A stretch of 64,000 nucleotides of DNA from an uncultured Alphaproteobacteria bacterium (GTDB lineage Bacteria; Pseudomonadota; Alphaproteobacteria; UBA11222), in assembly GCA_947258435.1 (NCBI GenBank), contig CAMYID010000022.1, forward strand, positions 42,961 to 106,960. Reading direction: 5' to 3'. Below the pieces are notes generated by a model, which was given only the letters and a program-made list of their open reading frames with translations, had not been told where the DNA came from and did no database searches. The translations under genes were made by a program, and so were the position numbers. Shown here in pieces: positions 28,872-36,209 of the stretch. The stretch's first letter is position 1. Each line of letters begins with the position of its first letter.

Positions 28872-28885
28872 TTGATCCCGATCAA
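28872..28885. promoter_or_regulatory. FNR/FixK-type box (anaerobox)
   Basis: TTGAT (28872-28876), CCCG, ATCAA (28881-28885) is a full match to the TTGAT-N4-ATCAA consensus of FNR/FixK/Anr regulators. CAGAAT (28908-28913) lies about 32 bp from the box centre, the spacing of class II activated promoters (site near -41.5), on the plus strand towards the cDPG-synthase-like gene. Confidence 0.7.
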
Positions 28886-29007
28886 TGTCGTTTGGCCCAT
28901 TGCCTGCCAGAATGACAGTAACAATCGCGCAATGCTCCATCGCGGTCTTTTGTCATGCGTCCGGAGATGTGGGCCGCGCCATAACCTGACTTTCAGGTGG
29001 ATGACAA

Positions 29008-30396
29008 ATGTGCCCTGACACGCAGACAGATGCCGCCGCAAGGTCCGCCCGAAGGGGCAGCACACCGGTCAGAACCTTGATTCTGGGGGCCGGCGGGCGC
29101 GATTTTCACAACTTCAACATGCTTTATCGCGATGACCCGGACACCCAGGTCGTCGGTTTCACCGCTGCCCAGATCCCCGACATCGAAAACCGTCGCTATC
29201 CGGCTGCGCTGTCGGGTCCGCTCTATCCCGACGGCATCCCGATTTACCCTGAAAGCGATCTTGAAACCCTGTGCGCGGAACATCGAATCGGCCGCATCCT
29301 GCTTGCCTATAGCGATCTGTCTCACACAGCGGTGATGACGCTTGCTTCCCGTGCGCTGGCTTGCGGCGCCGACTTCATGCTGGCTGGGCCAAGACAGACA
29401 ATGCTGCGTGCAAACCGCCCGGTGATCGCCGTCAGCGCGATCCGCACCGGCTGCGGCAAATCGCAGACCGCACGCTTCATCTTCAAAGAGTTACGCGCGC
29501 GTGGACTAAACCCCGCTGTTTTGCGCCATCCCATGCCTTACGGAGATCTTGCACGGCAACAGGCACAGCGCTTTGCATGCCTTGACGATCTTGCCGCTGC
29601 TGATTGCACCCATGAGGAGCGGGAGGAATATGAGCCCTATATCGCGGCAGGCGGAGTTGTGTTTGCCGGTGTCGATTATGGGGCGATCCTGGCACAGGCG
29701 GAGCAAGAGGCGGATATTCTGCTTTGGGACGGGGGCAATAACGATTTCCCCTTTCTTGTGCCTGATTTTCACATCGTACTGGCCGATGCGTTACGCCCGG
29801 CACAGGCGAGGGAATATTATCCCGGTGAAGCCAATCTGCGGATGGCGGATCTCGTACTCGTCAGCAAAGCCGACGCAGCAGGCACGGCACAAACCCGGGC
29901 AGTGATCGCTGAAATCCGCGTCCTTAACGCCACTGTACCGATCCGCCGCACAGGCTCGCCCGTTAGTTTGGCTCGGGCGGAACTTGCCGCCGGCAAGCGG
30001 GTACTTGTCGTCGAAGACGGACCGACGCTGACCCATGGGGGCATGGCAACCGGTGCGGGCCTTGCGGCGGCGACAAAGGCGGGGGTCGCGGAAATTATCG
30101 ACCCCCGGCTCAGCGCAACACCCGAAATCGCGGCAATTTTCGCACAATATCCGCATATCGGGCCGGTTTTGCCGGCTGTCGGCTACACCCCCGAACAACG
30201 CCACGCATTGGCAACAACCATCGCACAGTCGGCGGCGGAGATCGTGATTATCGGCACGCCCTTCGATCTGGCTTCGGTTATACCCTTCGACAAGCCTGTG
30301 CTGCGGGCAAGCTATGACCTGTCGGACATGGACAATCCCGGTCTTGCCGCAGCACTTGACGATATGCTCAACCGGCACGGGCTTACCCATGAATGA
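29008..30396 (+). CDS. Cyclic 2,3-diphosphoglycerate synthase-like P-loop protein
   Basis: A 462-residue protein resembling the cyclic 2,3-diphosphoglycerate synthetases first known from methanogens and their bacterial homologues. It opens with a Rossmann-like region (VRTLILGAGGRDFHNFNMLY, about 21-40). A P-loop-like segment SAIRTGCGKSQTARF lies near 142-156. The family motifs EYEPYIAAGGVVFAGVDYG and EADILLWDGGNNDFPFLVPD follow (about 208-255), then YYPGEANLRMADLVLVSKAD. The ATG at 29008 follows AGGTGG. Its 3' end overlaps a tandem repeat leading into carbamate kinase. The true substrate in bacteria is not known to me; pairing with carbamate kinase suggests a link to carbamoyl phosphate or phosphate-anhydride chemistry. 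Confidence 0.8.
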   Translation: MCPDTQTDAAARSARRGSTPVRTLILGAGGRDFHNFNMLYRDDPDTQVVGFTAAQIPDIENRRYPAALSGPLYPDGIPIYPESDLETLCAEHRIGRILLAYSDLSHTAVMTLASRALACGADFMLAGPRQTMLRANRPVIAVSAIRTGCGKSQTARFIFKELRARGLNPAVLRHPMPYGDLARQQAQRFACLDDLAAADCTHEEREEYEPYIAAGGVVFAGVDYGAILAQAEQEADILLWDGGNNDFPFLVPDFHIVLADALRPAQAREYYPGEANLRMADLVLVSKADAAGTAQTRAVIAEIRVLNATVPIRRTGSPVSLARAELAAGKRVLVVEDGPTLTHGGMATGAGLAAATKAGVAEIIDPRLSATPEIAAIFAQYPHIGPVLPAVGYTPEQRHALATTIAQSAAEIVIIGTPFDLASVIPFDKPVLRASYDLSDMDNPGLAAALDDMLNRHGLTHE

Positions 30397-30436
30397 TGCG
30401 GGCCCATGAATGATGCAGCCCCATGAATGATGCGGG
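30386..30436 (+). repeat. Three tandem 17-bp repeats carrying start codons
   Basis: The unit CCCATGAATGATGCGGG occurs at 30386-30402, 30403-30419 (two changes at the end) and 30420-30436. Copy one holds the TGA of the upstream gene, copy three the ATG of carbamate kinase (30423). The ATGs of copies one and two open six-codon frames whose TGA overlaps the next ATG. Confidence 0.9.
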
Positions 30437-31424
30437 CGCTACTCCATCAGGGGACGGCAGATCGCAACAGATATCGCAACGCCGCATTGTGATTGCGCTT
30501 GGCGGCAATGCAATCGCGGGACCGGATGGCACTATCGCACCCGACGAGCAGCGCCGGAAAATCGCTTCCGCCGCCCGAATTATCGGCGGACTTGCCGATC
30601 ATCACACCATCGCCATCACCCATGGTAACGGACCGCAGATCGGCCTGCTTGCACTCCAGACACTCAGCCTGTCAGGACAATTGCCTTTTCCGCTTGACGA
30701 TCTGGGCGCGCAAAGCGAAGGGCTGATCGGCTACGAAATCGAACGGGAGCTGGCCGGTTGCCTGCCCCGGGACCGGGCACCGGTAACATTGCTGACGCAA
30801 GTGCAGGTCGATCCCGACGATCCGGCCTTCGACCGCCCGCTAAAGCCGATCGGTCCCTATTTTTCCGATGCCGAACAGGCGGCAATTGCAAAACGGTCCG
30901 GCTGGCACATGGCAGAGATATCACCTGGCCGATTCCGCCGTGTCGTCGCCTCCCCCCTGCCCCTCGGTATCTGTGAAATCGCGGCGGTGCGACACCTGCT
31001 TTCAGCAGGCTTCGTTGTGATTTGCGCCGGCGGCGGCGGCGTGCCGGTCACAACCGACGGGACCGGTCGGTTGCGCGGGGTCGAAGCGGTCATCGACAAG
31101 GATCGCAGTTCCGCCCTGCTTGCCATTGAAATCGGGGCGCAGACAATGCTGATCCTCACCGACATCGATGCGGTTTACGGTAATTGGGGCACCCCGAAAC
31201 AAAGACCGATCCGGCATGCCACGCCTGACTGCATTGCCGGTTTTGAATTCGCCGAAGGCTCAATGGGGCCGAAAGTCGCCGCTGCCTGCCATTTTGTGCG
31301 CGAAACCGGTGGCACGGCACATATCGGCCATCTGGCGCAAGCAGAAGCTGTCCTGTCGGGACGCACCGGCACACAGATCCGCCCCGGCGTCGGCGTCATG
31401 GAATGGTACAAAAAACAAAGTTGA
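30423..31424 (+). CDS. arcC: Carbamate kinase
   Basis: Interconverts carbamoyl phosphate plus ADP with carbamate plus ATP, the ATP-forming last step of anaerobic arginine, citrulline or allantoin breakdown. The 333-residue protein has the family core RRIVIALGGNAIAG (about 20-33), THGNGPQIGLLALQ (about 65-78), VVICAGGGGVPV, VEAVIDKDRSSALLAIEIGA and ILTDIDAVYGNWGTPKQ, with a C-terminal GSMGPKVAAACHFV. The start is the ATG of the third 17-bp repeat copy. No ornithine carbamoyltransferase or arginine deiminase gene is in the window. The shared FNR/FixK box upstream fits low-oxygen use. Confidence 0.95.
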   Translation: MNDAGATPSGDGRSQQISQRRIVIALGGNAIAGPDGTIAPDEQRRKIASAARIIGGLADHHTIAITHGNGPQIGLLALQTLSLSGQLPFPLDDLGAQSEGLIGYEIERELAGCLPRDRAPVTLLTQVQVDPDDPAFDRPLKPIGPYFSDAEQAAIAKRSGWHMAEISPGRFRRVVASPLPLGICEIAAVRHLLSAGFVVICAGGGGVPVTTDGTGRLRGVEAVIDKDRSSALLAIEIGAQTMLILTDIDAVYGNWGTPKQRPIRHATPDCIAGFEFAEGSMGPKVAAACHFVRETGGTAHIGHLAQAEAVLSGRTGTQIRPGVGVMEWYKKQS

Positions 31425-31435
31425 CGAAAATAGCG

Positions 31436-31470
31436 AAAAAAAAAGGGATCGGTGCCGCACCACCGATCCC
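31436..31470 (-). terminator. Intrinsic terminator of the porin-like gene
   Basis: On the minus strand GGGATCGGTG (31461-31470) pairs with CACCGATCCC (31445-31454) around a 6-nt loop, followed by nine T (31436-31444). It lies just past the porin stop and faces the end of carbamate kinase. This is the cleanest rho-independent terminator in the window. Confidence 0.9.
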
Positions 31471-31502
31471 AGTACGTCCCGGAGGAGGGAGAAAACAAGC
31501 GC

Positions 31503-32507
31503 TTACCGCGGTAGCGTGAAGCCCAGCTCATAGGCCAGCAAAGCGCCGACCATATGCGTTTCGGCATTGGCTTCCTCCGAGAACCGATAGCCGACATCCA
31601 GCGTCACACCGTTTGAAAATCCGTATCCGCCCGACAGCTGGACAAGCGTATCGTCATCACTTGCCACACCGGCTGCATTGGAATCGGAAAACCGGCCTGT
31701 CGCGGACAAAGCCGCATTCCAGGGGCCGTTCGCCCAACCCGCACCCAATGTCACATAGTCGCGGTCAAGCTGCGCGCCACCGGCATTCTCAAAATGCGCG
31801 AGTTCGAGAACCGGTTCCAGGGTTGCGCCATTCGACAGCGCGACACTCTTGAACAGGCCGGCGACAAATCCGGTTTCATCCTCAGGATCGCCGCGGCCGC
31901 CCTGCTGATGCACAAAGCCAAGCGTGTAGCCCATGCCACCCAGCCCCGCGACCGCTTCGCTATCAAGCGAAACCGCAACGGATGAGAAATCCTCTGTATT
32001 GCTGACCCCGCCACTGCCGATGCGCGTCCGGCCGCGATCCTGGAAGACGGATTCGCTCAGGAAAGTTGTATCGGCGAAGAAGGTTGCGACCGACAGCGTA
32101 TGCAGCCCGCGATTCTCATTTCCCCACGCCATGCCAAAGGCGGGATTGAATTTACCGGCCTGCACGCCGAATCCCTCACCCGAATAGCTGAGGAAAACCT
32201 GCTCCGCAAAAAGGCCCTGATCCTCGAACACGCGATCCTCTCGCGGTCCCGGATCCTGCACCGGCTCGAATACAAATCCCGCAACAAGCGAAATCGCCGA
32301 GTTAAAATGCAAACTCACTTCCGGTTCGATCGTTGCGTAAAGATCGTTAAGTTCGGCTGCAGGATCATCCGAATCGAAAGCGAAGTCATCCTGAATTTCG
32401 ATCGGAATAACCACCTCAAGACGCGGGAAACTCCCCTCATCCGCCCAGGCGACCCCACCGCTCACCAACAAACACGTCAATGGCGCCACTGCTAAAATCT
32501 TGTACAT
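31503..32507 (-). CDS. LbtU-like outer-membrane beta-barrel protein
   Basis: A 334-residue porin-like protein. I start at the ATG at 32505-32507 (MYKILAVAPL), which follows AGGAG at 8 bp. A signal peptide ends at VAWA-DEG. The mature part is made of alternating short strands with many Gly and aromatic residues (FNPAFGMAWGNENRGLHTLS, GYTLGFVHQQGG, LDVGYRFSEEAN) and ends in YELGFTLPR, though without the usual terminal Phe. It resembles the LbtU family (legiobactin receptor). A Fur-type box lies upstream at 32541-32555, supporting an iron-linked uptake role. The ligand is unknown. Confidence 0.75.
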   Translation of the reverse strand: MYKILAVAPLTCLLVSGGVAWADEGSFPRLEVVIPIEIQDDFAFDSDDPAAELNDLYATIEPEVSLHFNSAISLVAGFVFEPVQDPGPREDRVFEDQGLFAEQVFLSYSGEGFGVQAGKFNPAFGMAWGNENRGLHTLSVATFFADTTFLSESVFQDRGRTRIGSGGVSNTEDFSSVAVSLDSEAVAGLGGMGYTLGFVHQQGGRGDPEDETGFVAGLFKSVALSNGATLEPVLELAHFENAGGAQLDRDYVTLGAGWANGPWNAALSATGRFSDSNAAGVASDDDTLVQLSGGYGFSNGVTLDVGYRFSEEANAETHMVGALLAYELGFTLPR

Positions 32508-32540
32508 ACCCCGTACTCCTGTTGTGCGGAGCAAACTTAA

Positions 32541-32555
32541 TGATAATTATTCGCA
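32541..32555. promoter_or_regulatory. Fur-type operator upstream of the porin-like gene
   Basis: TGATAATTATTCGCA matches the 7-1-7 Fur core TGATAAT-N-ATTATCA at 12 of 14 specified positions. It sits 34 bp upstream of the ATG in a strongly AT-rich stretch (32539-32578), which also holds the palindrome ATTTGCAAAT (32554-32563). Confidence 0.65.
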
Positions 32556-32582
32556 TTTGCAAATAATATTATTGTCATACTC

Positions 32583-32613
32583 GCCGCATGCGGCAATTCG
32601 TTATAATATAACG
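32583..32613. promoter_or_regulatory. Two adjacent perfect palindromes upstream of the Fur box
   Basis: GCCGCATGCGGC (32583-32594) and CGTTATAATATAACG (32599-32613) stand 4 bp apart, about 75-105 bp upstream of the porin-like gene. Both are perfectly symmetrical, which suggests binding sites for a second regulator. The identity is unknown. Confidence 0.4.
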
Positions 32614-32750
32614 TTACCATGTGCAAGCCCGCTTGTGAAAAGAAGGGTACAGGGCTTGACCTGACGCGCAGGACTGACCGGCGCGGCAACCGGTGTCCCG
32701 GATTGCCGTGCGGGGCCTGAATGGCCGTTCATCAGCAGAAGGGTGGTCGC

Positions 32751-33509
32751 CTAGATGCCCTTGCCACCATCCACATCAAGCAGAATACCGGTCAGGAACT
32801 CCGCCTGTTCGGAGGCAAGAAAAACAATGGCATTGGCAACATCTTGCGGATCGGTCAGCCGACGCAGCGGCACCTCACTGATCATCCGCTCACGGGCCTT
32901 GTCGGACAATTTCTCGATCCCCGTGGTCTTGAAAAAACCTGTTTCAGATGCCAGCGGGCAGACCGCATTGACGCGGATCTTGTGCCGCGCAAGCTCGGAC
33001 GCGACCGCGCGGGTCATCGTCGCCACCGCCCCCTTGGAAGCGTTATAGGCCGCCCCGAGCGGCCGCGGCCGCTTCGCGCCGATCGAGGCGACATTGACGA
33101 TCGCACCGCCACCGCGTTCGATCAGTTTCGGCACCGCATATTTCACCGACCAGAAAATACTTTTGGTATTGGTATCGAAAACAAGGTCGTAATCTTCTTC
33201 GCTAAGTTCGTGCATCGGGGCGGCCCGGTGGCCCAGCCCGGCATTATTGACCACGATATCGATACCCCCGAACCGGTCGCAGGCAGCCGCAATCAGCGCG
33301 GCCATATCGCCCGACTGCCGCACATCCGTTCTGATCGCGATGGCAGTGCCACCGGCCTTCTCGATGTCAGCGACGGTCTGTTCCGCCCCCTCAAGATTGA
33401 TGTCGGATGCGACAACAGCCGCACCGCCCGCGGCAAACAGCCGGGCCGTTGCCGCGCCAAAGCCCGAACCCGCCCCCGTCACCACCGCGATTTTCTTGTC
33501 GAAGCTCAT
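32751..33509 (-). CDS. Short-chain dehydrogenase/reductase (SDR), classical type
   Basis: A 252-residue NAD(P)-dependent oxidoreductase. The ATG at 33507-33509 (MSFDKK) is preferred because GGAGGA lies 6 bp upstream of it, whereas an ATG two codons earlier abuts the site. It shows TGAGSGFG (about 12-19), NNAG (about 89-92), the catalytic Ser in NVASIGAKRPR and the YxxxK pair in YNASKGAVAT (about 155-164). The C-terminus ends LTGILLDVDGGKGI as in FabG-like enzymes. An acidic residue (SDINLEG) after the second strand points to NAD. The substrate is unknown. It lies downstream of a second SDR on the same strand. Confidence 0.93.
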   Translation of the reverse strand: MSFDKKIAVVTGAGSGFGAATARLFAAGGAAVVASDINLEGAEQTVADIEKAGGTAIAIRTDVRQSGDMAALIAAACDRFGGIDIVVNNAGLGHRAAPMHELSEEDYDLVFDTNTKSIFWSVKYAVPKLIERGGGAIVNVASIGAKRPRPLGAAYNASKGAVATMTRAVASELARHKIRVNAVCPLASETGFFKTTGIEKLSDKARERMISEVPLRRLTDPQDVANAIVFLASEQAEFLTGILLDVDGGKGI

Positions 33510-33573
33510 CCTCATTCCTCCCCTGTTCTGTCTAACCGTGATTGCTCAGTTCGCTCTACCCGTTCATATCGGG

Positions 33574-34398
33574 CTATTTCAGGGCCGCGCAGTTTTCCGC
33601 CCAGTCAAAGCCCAGACCGATGCGGCGGAAGCGTTCGGCAATATGCCGCCGCAGGCCGGGGTCGGTGAAAATGTAAGACTGATCGTCCCGGATTGCCTCA
33701 AGCACCTGACGGCCAACGATATCGGGATCAATCGCATCTGGCAGCAGCGCGGCCATGGGCGCATTGACACTGTCATCGGTGCCGCCATAGCGCCCGGGCC
33801 TGTTGCGCCCCGACTCCGCGATCTTGGTATTGACCGCACCGGGGCACAACACAGAAACCCCAAGATTGTCCTTCCTATGTTCTTCCATCAGTGTTTCAGA
33901 CAGGGCGACAACAGCGAATTTCGTCGCGTTATAGGGGCCTGAGCCGCGAAAATTTACCATCCCCGCCATTGAGGCAGTATTGACCACATGACCGCCTTCA
34001 CCATGGGACAGAATTTTCGGGATGAAGGCCTGAAACCCGTAAACGACGCCCCACAGATTGACGTCGACGACCCAGTTCCAGTTATCCATATCAACTTTTT
34101 CGGAACGGCCATCGACCAGAACACCCGCATTGTTGCAAACCACATGTACCTTGCCAAAACGCGCTTCTGTCGCATCGGCCGCCGCCATCACCGCGTCGCG
34201 ATCGCACACATCGACCCGGACGCACTCTGCCTGCGCCCCTGCCTGCCGCAGTTCCGAGACAAGCGCCTGCATCGGTGCATCCTCGATATCGCCGATCATG
34301 ACGTTCATGCCCGCATCGGCGAATGCGCGCGCCATACCGCGTCCGATCCCGCTTGCACCCCCGCTGACAAAAGCGGTTTTTCCTTCAACCTCACGCAT
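33574..34398 (-). CDS. Short-chain dehydrogenase/reductase (SDR), second copy
   Basis: A 274-residue SDR. The ATG at 34396-34398 (MREVEGKTAFVSGG) fits the fold; a longer frame would run over the divergent peptidase promoter. It contains SGGASGIGRG (about 9-18), GDIED, NNAG (about 88-91), NTASMAGMVNFRG with catalytic Ser, and YNATKFAVVALSE with the YxxxK pair. After the core comes a C-terminal part (SYIFTDPGLRRHIAERFRR) common in SDRs of unknown substrate. It is upstream of the other SDR with a 64-bp gap and diverges from the proline iminopeptidase gene. The two SDRs are not close paralogues. Confidence 0.92.
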   Translation of the reverse strand: MREVEGKTAFVSGGASGIGRGMARAFADAGMNVMIGDIEDAPMQALVSELRQAGAQAECVRVDVCDRDAVMAAADATEARFGKVHVVCNNAGVLVDGRSEKVDMDNWNWVVDVNLWGVVYGFQAFIPKILSHGEGGHVVNTASMAGMVNFRGSGPYNATKFAVVALSETLMEEHRKDNLGVSVLCPGAVNTKIAESGRNRPGRYGGTDDSVNAPMAALLPDAIDPDIVGRQVLEAIRDDQSYIFTDPGLRRHIAERFRRIGLGFDWAENCAALK

Positions 34399-34585
34399 AT
34401 GCCTTACCCGCAAGCCCCTTTCGTGGCGCTTTTGCCGGGCCTCCCTTTTTATTGTGGTTATTTTGATTGCTATATTAGCCATGAACTGGCGCCCGAACAC
34501 CAGCCCGGGCAACAGGGCAGGTGGAACATTTGCGTGCAGCAACCCCTCCAATGCCCCGTCACCCGACACGAAAGAGAGAGATCCG

Positions 34586-35566
34586 ATGACCAGTAACGCC
34601 GCGACCCGAGAGACAGAATTGCGCTGCCTTTACCCGCCGATTTCACCGCATCGCACAGGCTGGCTGGATGTCGGGGACGGGCATTCGGTTTATTTCGAGG
34701 AATCGGGCAATCCGCAGGGCAAGCCGATCCTGTTCGTACATGGGGGTCCGGGCGGCGGCACCGATCCGCGCGGACGGCGCTTCTTTGATCCTGCAAGCTG
34801 GCGTATCATCCTGTTCGATCAGCGCGGCTGCGGGAAAAGCCGTCCGCATGCGGAACTGCGCCATAACACGACCTGGGATCTGGTCGCCGATATGGAAAGG
34901 CTGCGCAATCATCTTGGCCTCCCGGACTGGCATCTGTTCGGCGGCTCCTGGGGCAGCACCCTGTCGCTTGCCTATGCCCAGACCCATCCGGAGCGGGTGA
35001 ACGGGCTGATCCTGCGCGGAATTTTCATGCTCCGCGCGCGCGAACTGCACTGGTTCTACCAGGAAGGCGCAAGCGAGCTGTTCCCCGATGCGTGGGAGCA
35101 TTATCTCGCAGCCATCCCGGCGGCCGAGCGCAGCGATCTGATCGCAGCCTATTACAGACGGCTGACAAGCCCGGATCAGCCAACAAGGCTTGCGGCTGCA
35201 CGCGCCTGGAGTATCTGGGAGGCAAGCACAAGCTTTCTGACCCCCGACCCCGTACATATCCAGCATGCGGGCGAAGATACATTCGCCGAAGCCTTTGCCC
35301 GCATCGAATGCCACTATTTCGTCAATCGCGGCTTTTTCGAGCAAGATGATCAGCTATTGGCAAATATCGGGCGGATCCGGCATATCCGCGCCCATATCGT
35401 GCAGGGGCGTTACGACGTCGTCTGCCCGATGCGTAGCGCCTGGGATCTGCACCGCGCCTGGCCCGAGGCAACGCTGACCATTATTCCCGATGCCGGCCAT
35501 TCGGCCATGGAGGCAGGAATTGTCGATGCGCTGATCCGGGCGACAGACCGGTATCGCAAAAGCTAG
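34586..35566 (+). CDS. pip: Proline iminopeptidase
   Basis: An alpha/beta-hydrolase of peptidase family S33 that removes N-terminal proline. The 326-residue product has the oxyanion motif FVHGGPGGGTDPRGRRFFDP (about 50-69), FDQRGCGKSRPH, the nucleophile elbow GGSWGSTLSLAYA (Ser near 116), the catalytic Asp in QGRYDVVCPM and His in DAGHSAMEAG. These, with length, match bacterial Pip rather than a general hydrolase. The ATG at 34586-34588 follows AAAGAGAGAG. It diverges from the SDR gene. Confidence 0.95.
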   Translation: MTSNAATRETELRCLYPPISPHRTGWLDVGDGHSVYFEESGNPQGKPILFVHGGPGGGTDPRGRRFFDPASWRIILFDQRGCGKSRPHAELRHNTTWDLVADMERLRNHLGLPDWHLFGGSWGSTLSLAYAQTHPERVNGLILRGIFMLRARELHWFYQEGASELFPDAWEHYLAAIPAAERSDLIAAYYRRLTSPDQPTRLAAARAWSIWEASTSFLTPDPVHIQHAGEDTFAEAFARIECHYFVNRGFFEQDDQLLANIGRIRHIRAHIVQGRYDVVCPMRSAWDLHRAWPEATLTIIPDAGHSAMEAGIVDALIRATDRYRKS

Positions 35567-35637
35567 CAAGCCCATCGCGCTAAGGCGCAAAAATCGTTAT
35601 GCTGTCGGTCTTTGTAACCGGGGCAACGGGAATCCCT

Positions 35638-36174
35638 ATGACACGCATTGTATCATCAGTCGGGCTTGTCAGCTGTATCCTGCTTTTTGCGGGCGCGGTC
35701 TTTGCCTATCCTGCCGCTGCACAGGAAGCGGCGAAAACGCCCGAGAAGAATATTACCCATTTCAAGGATTGGGCCGTCGTCTGCCCCGAGCCGGACAGTA
35801 AAGAGGCGTCTGATTGCGAAGCGATTTTGCGCGTGACGGTCACCGAAACCGGGCAACAAGTCCTGCGGGTTTCGATCTTCAAGGTTCCCGATGCGGAACA
35901 TCCGGTTGGGGTCTTCATCCTGCCGCTTGGGTTTTTGTTGCAGCAAGGCGTATTACTTTCGGTGGACGGAAAGGAAGTCGGCCGCCTGCCCGTTCAGCGC
36001 TGCGAGCCTGCCGGCTGTCTTGCCCCGCTGATTATCAATGATGATGTGCAATCTTTCTTCAAGGCGGGTAAATCGGCGGAGCTTAAGCTCGTCAATGCGC
36101 AGGGCCAGGCCGTAGCCCTGCCCATGTCCCTGAGCGGCTTTACCGCCGCGCTCACAGCGCTTGATAAGCCGTGA
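35638..36174 (+). CDS. Invasion-associated locus B (IalB) family periplasmic protein
   Basis: A 178-residue secreted protein of the IalB family, first described in Bartonella and widespread in alphaproteobacteria. The start is ATG 35638 (MTRIVSSVGL). A signal peptide ends near YPAAAQ-EAA. The mature part has FKDWAVVCPEPD (about 45-56), a Cys pair (CPEP, DCEA) and a second pair in QRCEPAGCLAPLII, characteristic of the family. The name does not imply invasiveness here; the general role is unknown. Confidence 0.88.
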   Translation: MTRIVSSVGLVSCILLFAGAVFAYPAAAQEAAKTPEKNITHFKDWAVVCPEPDSKEASDCEAILRVTVTETGQQVLRVSIFKVPDAEHPVGVFILPLGFLLQQGVLLSVDGKEVGRLPVQRCEPAGCLAPLIINDDVQSFFKAGKSAELKLVNAQGQAVALPMSLSGFTAALTALDKP

Positions 36175-36209
36175 ATCCTGTGTCCCACCTGATGTAACGG
36201 AACCCGAAA

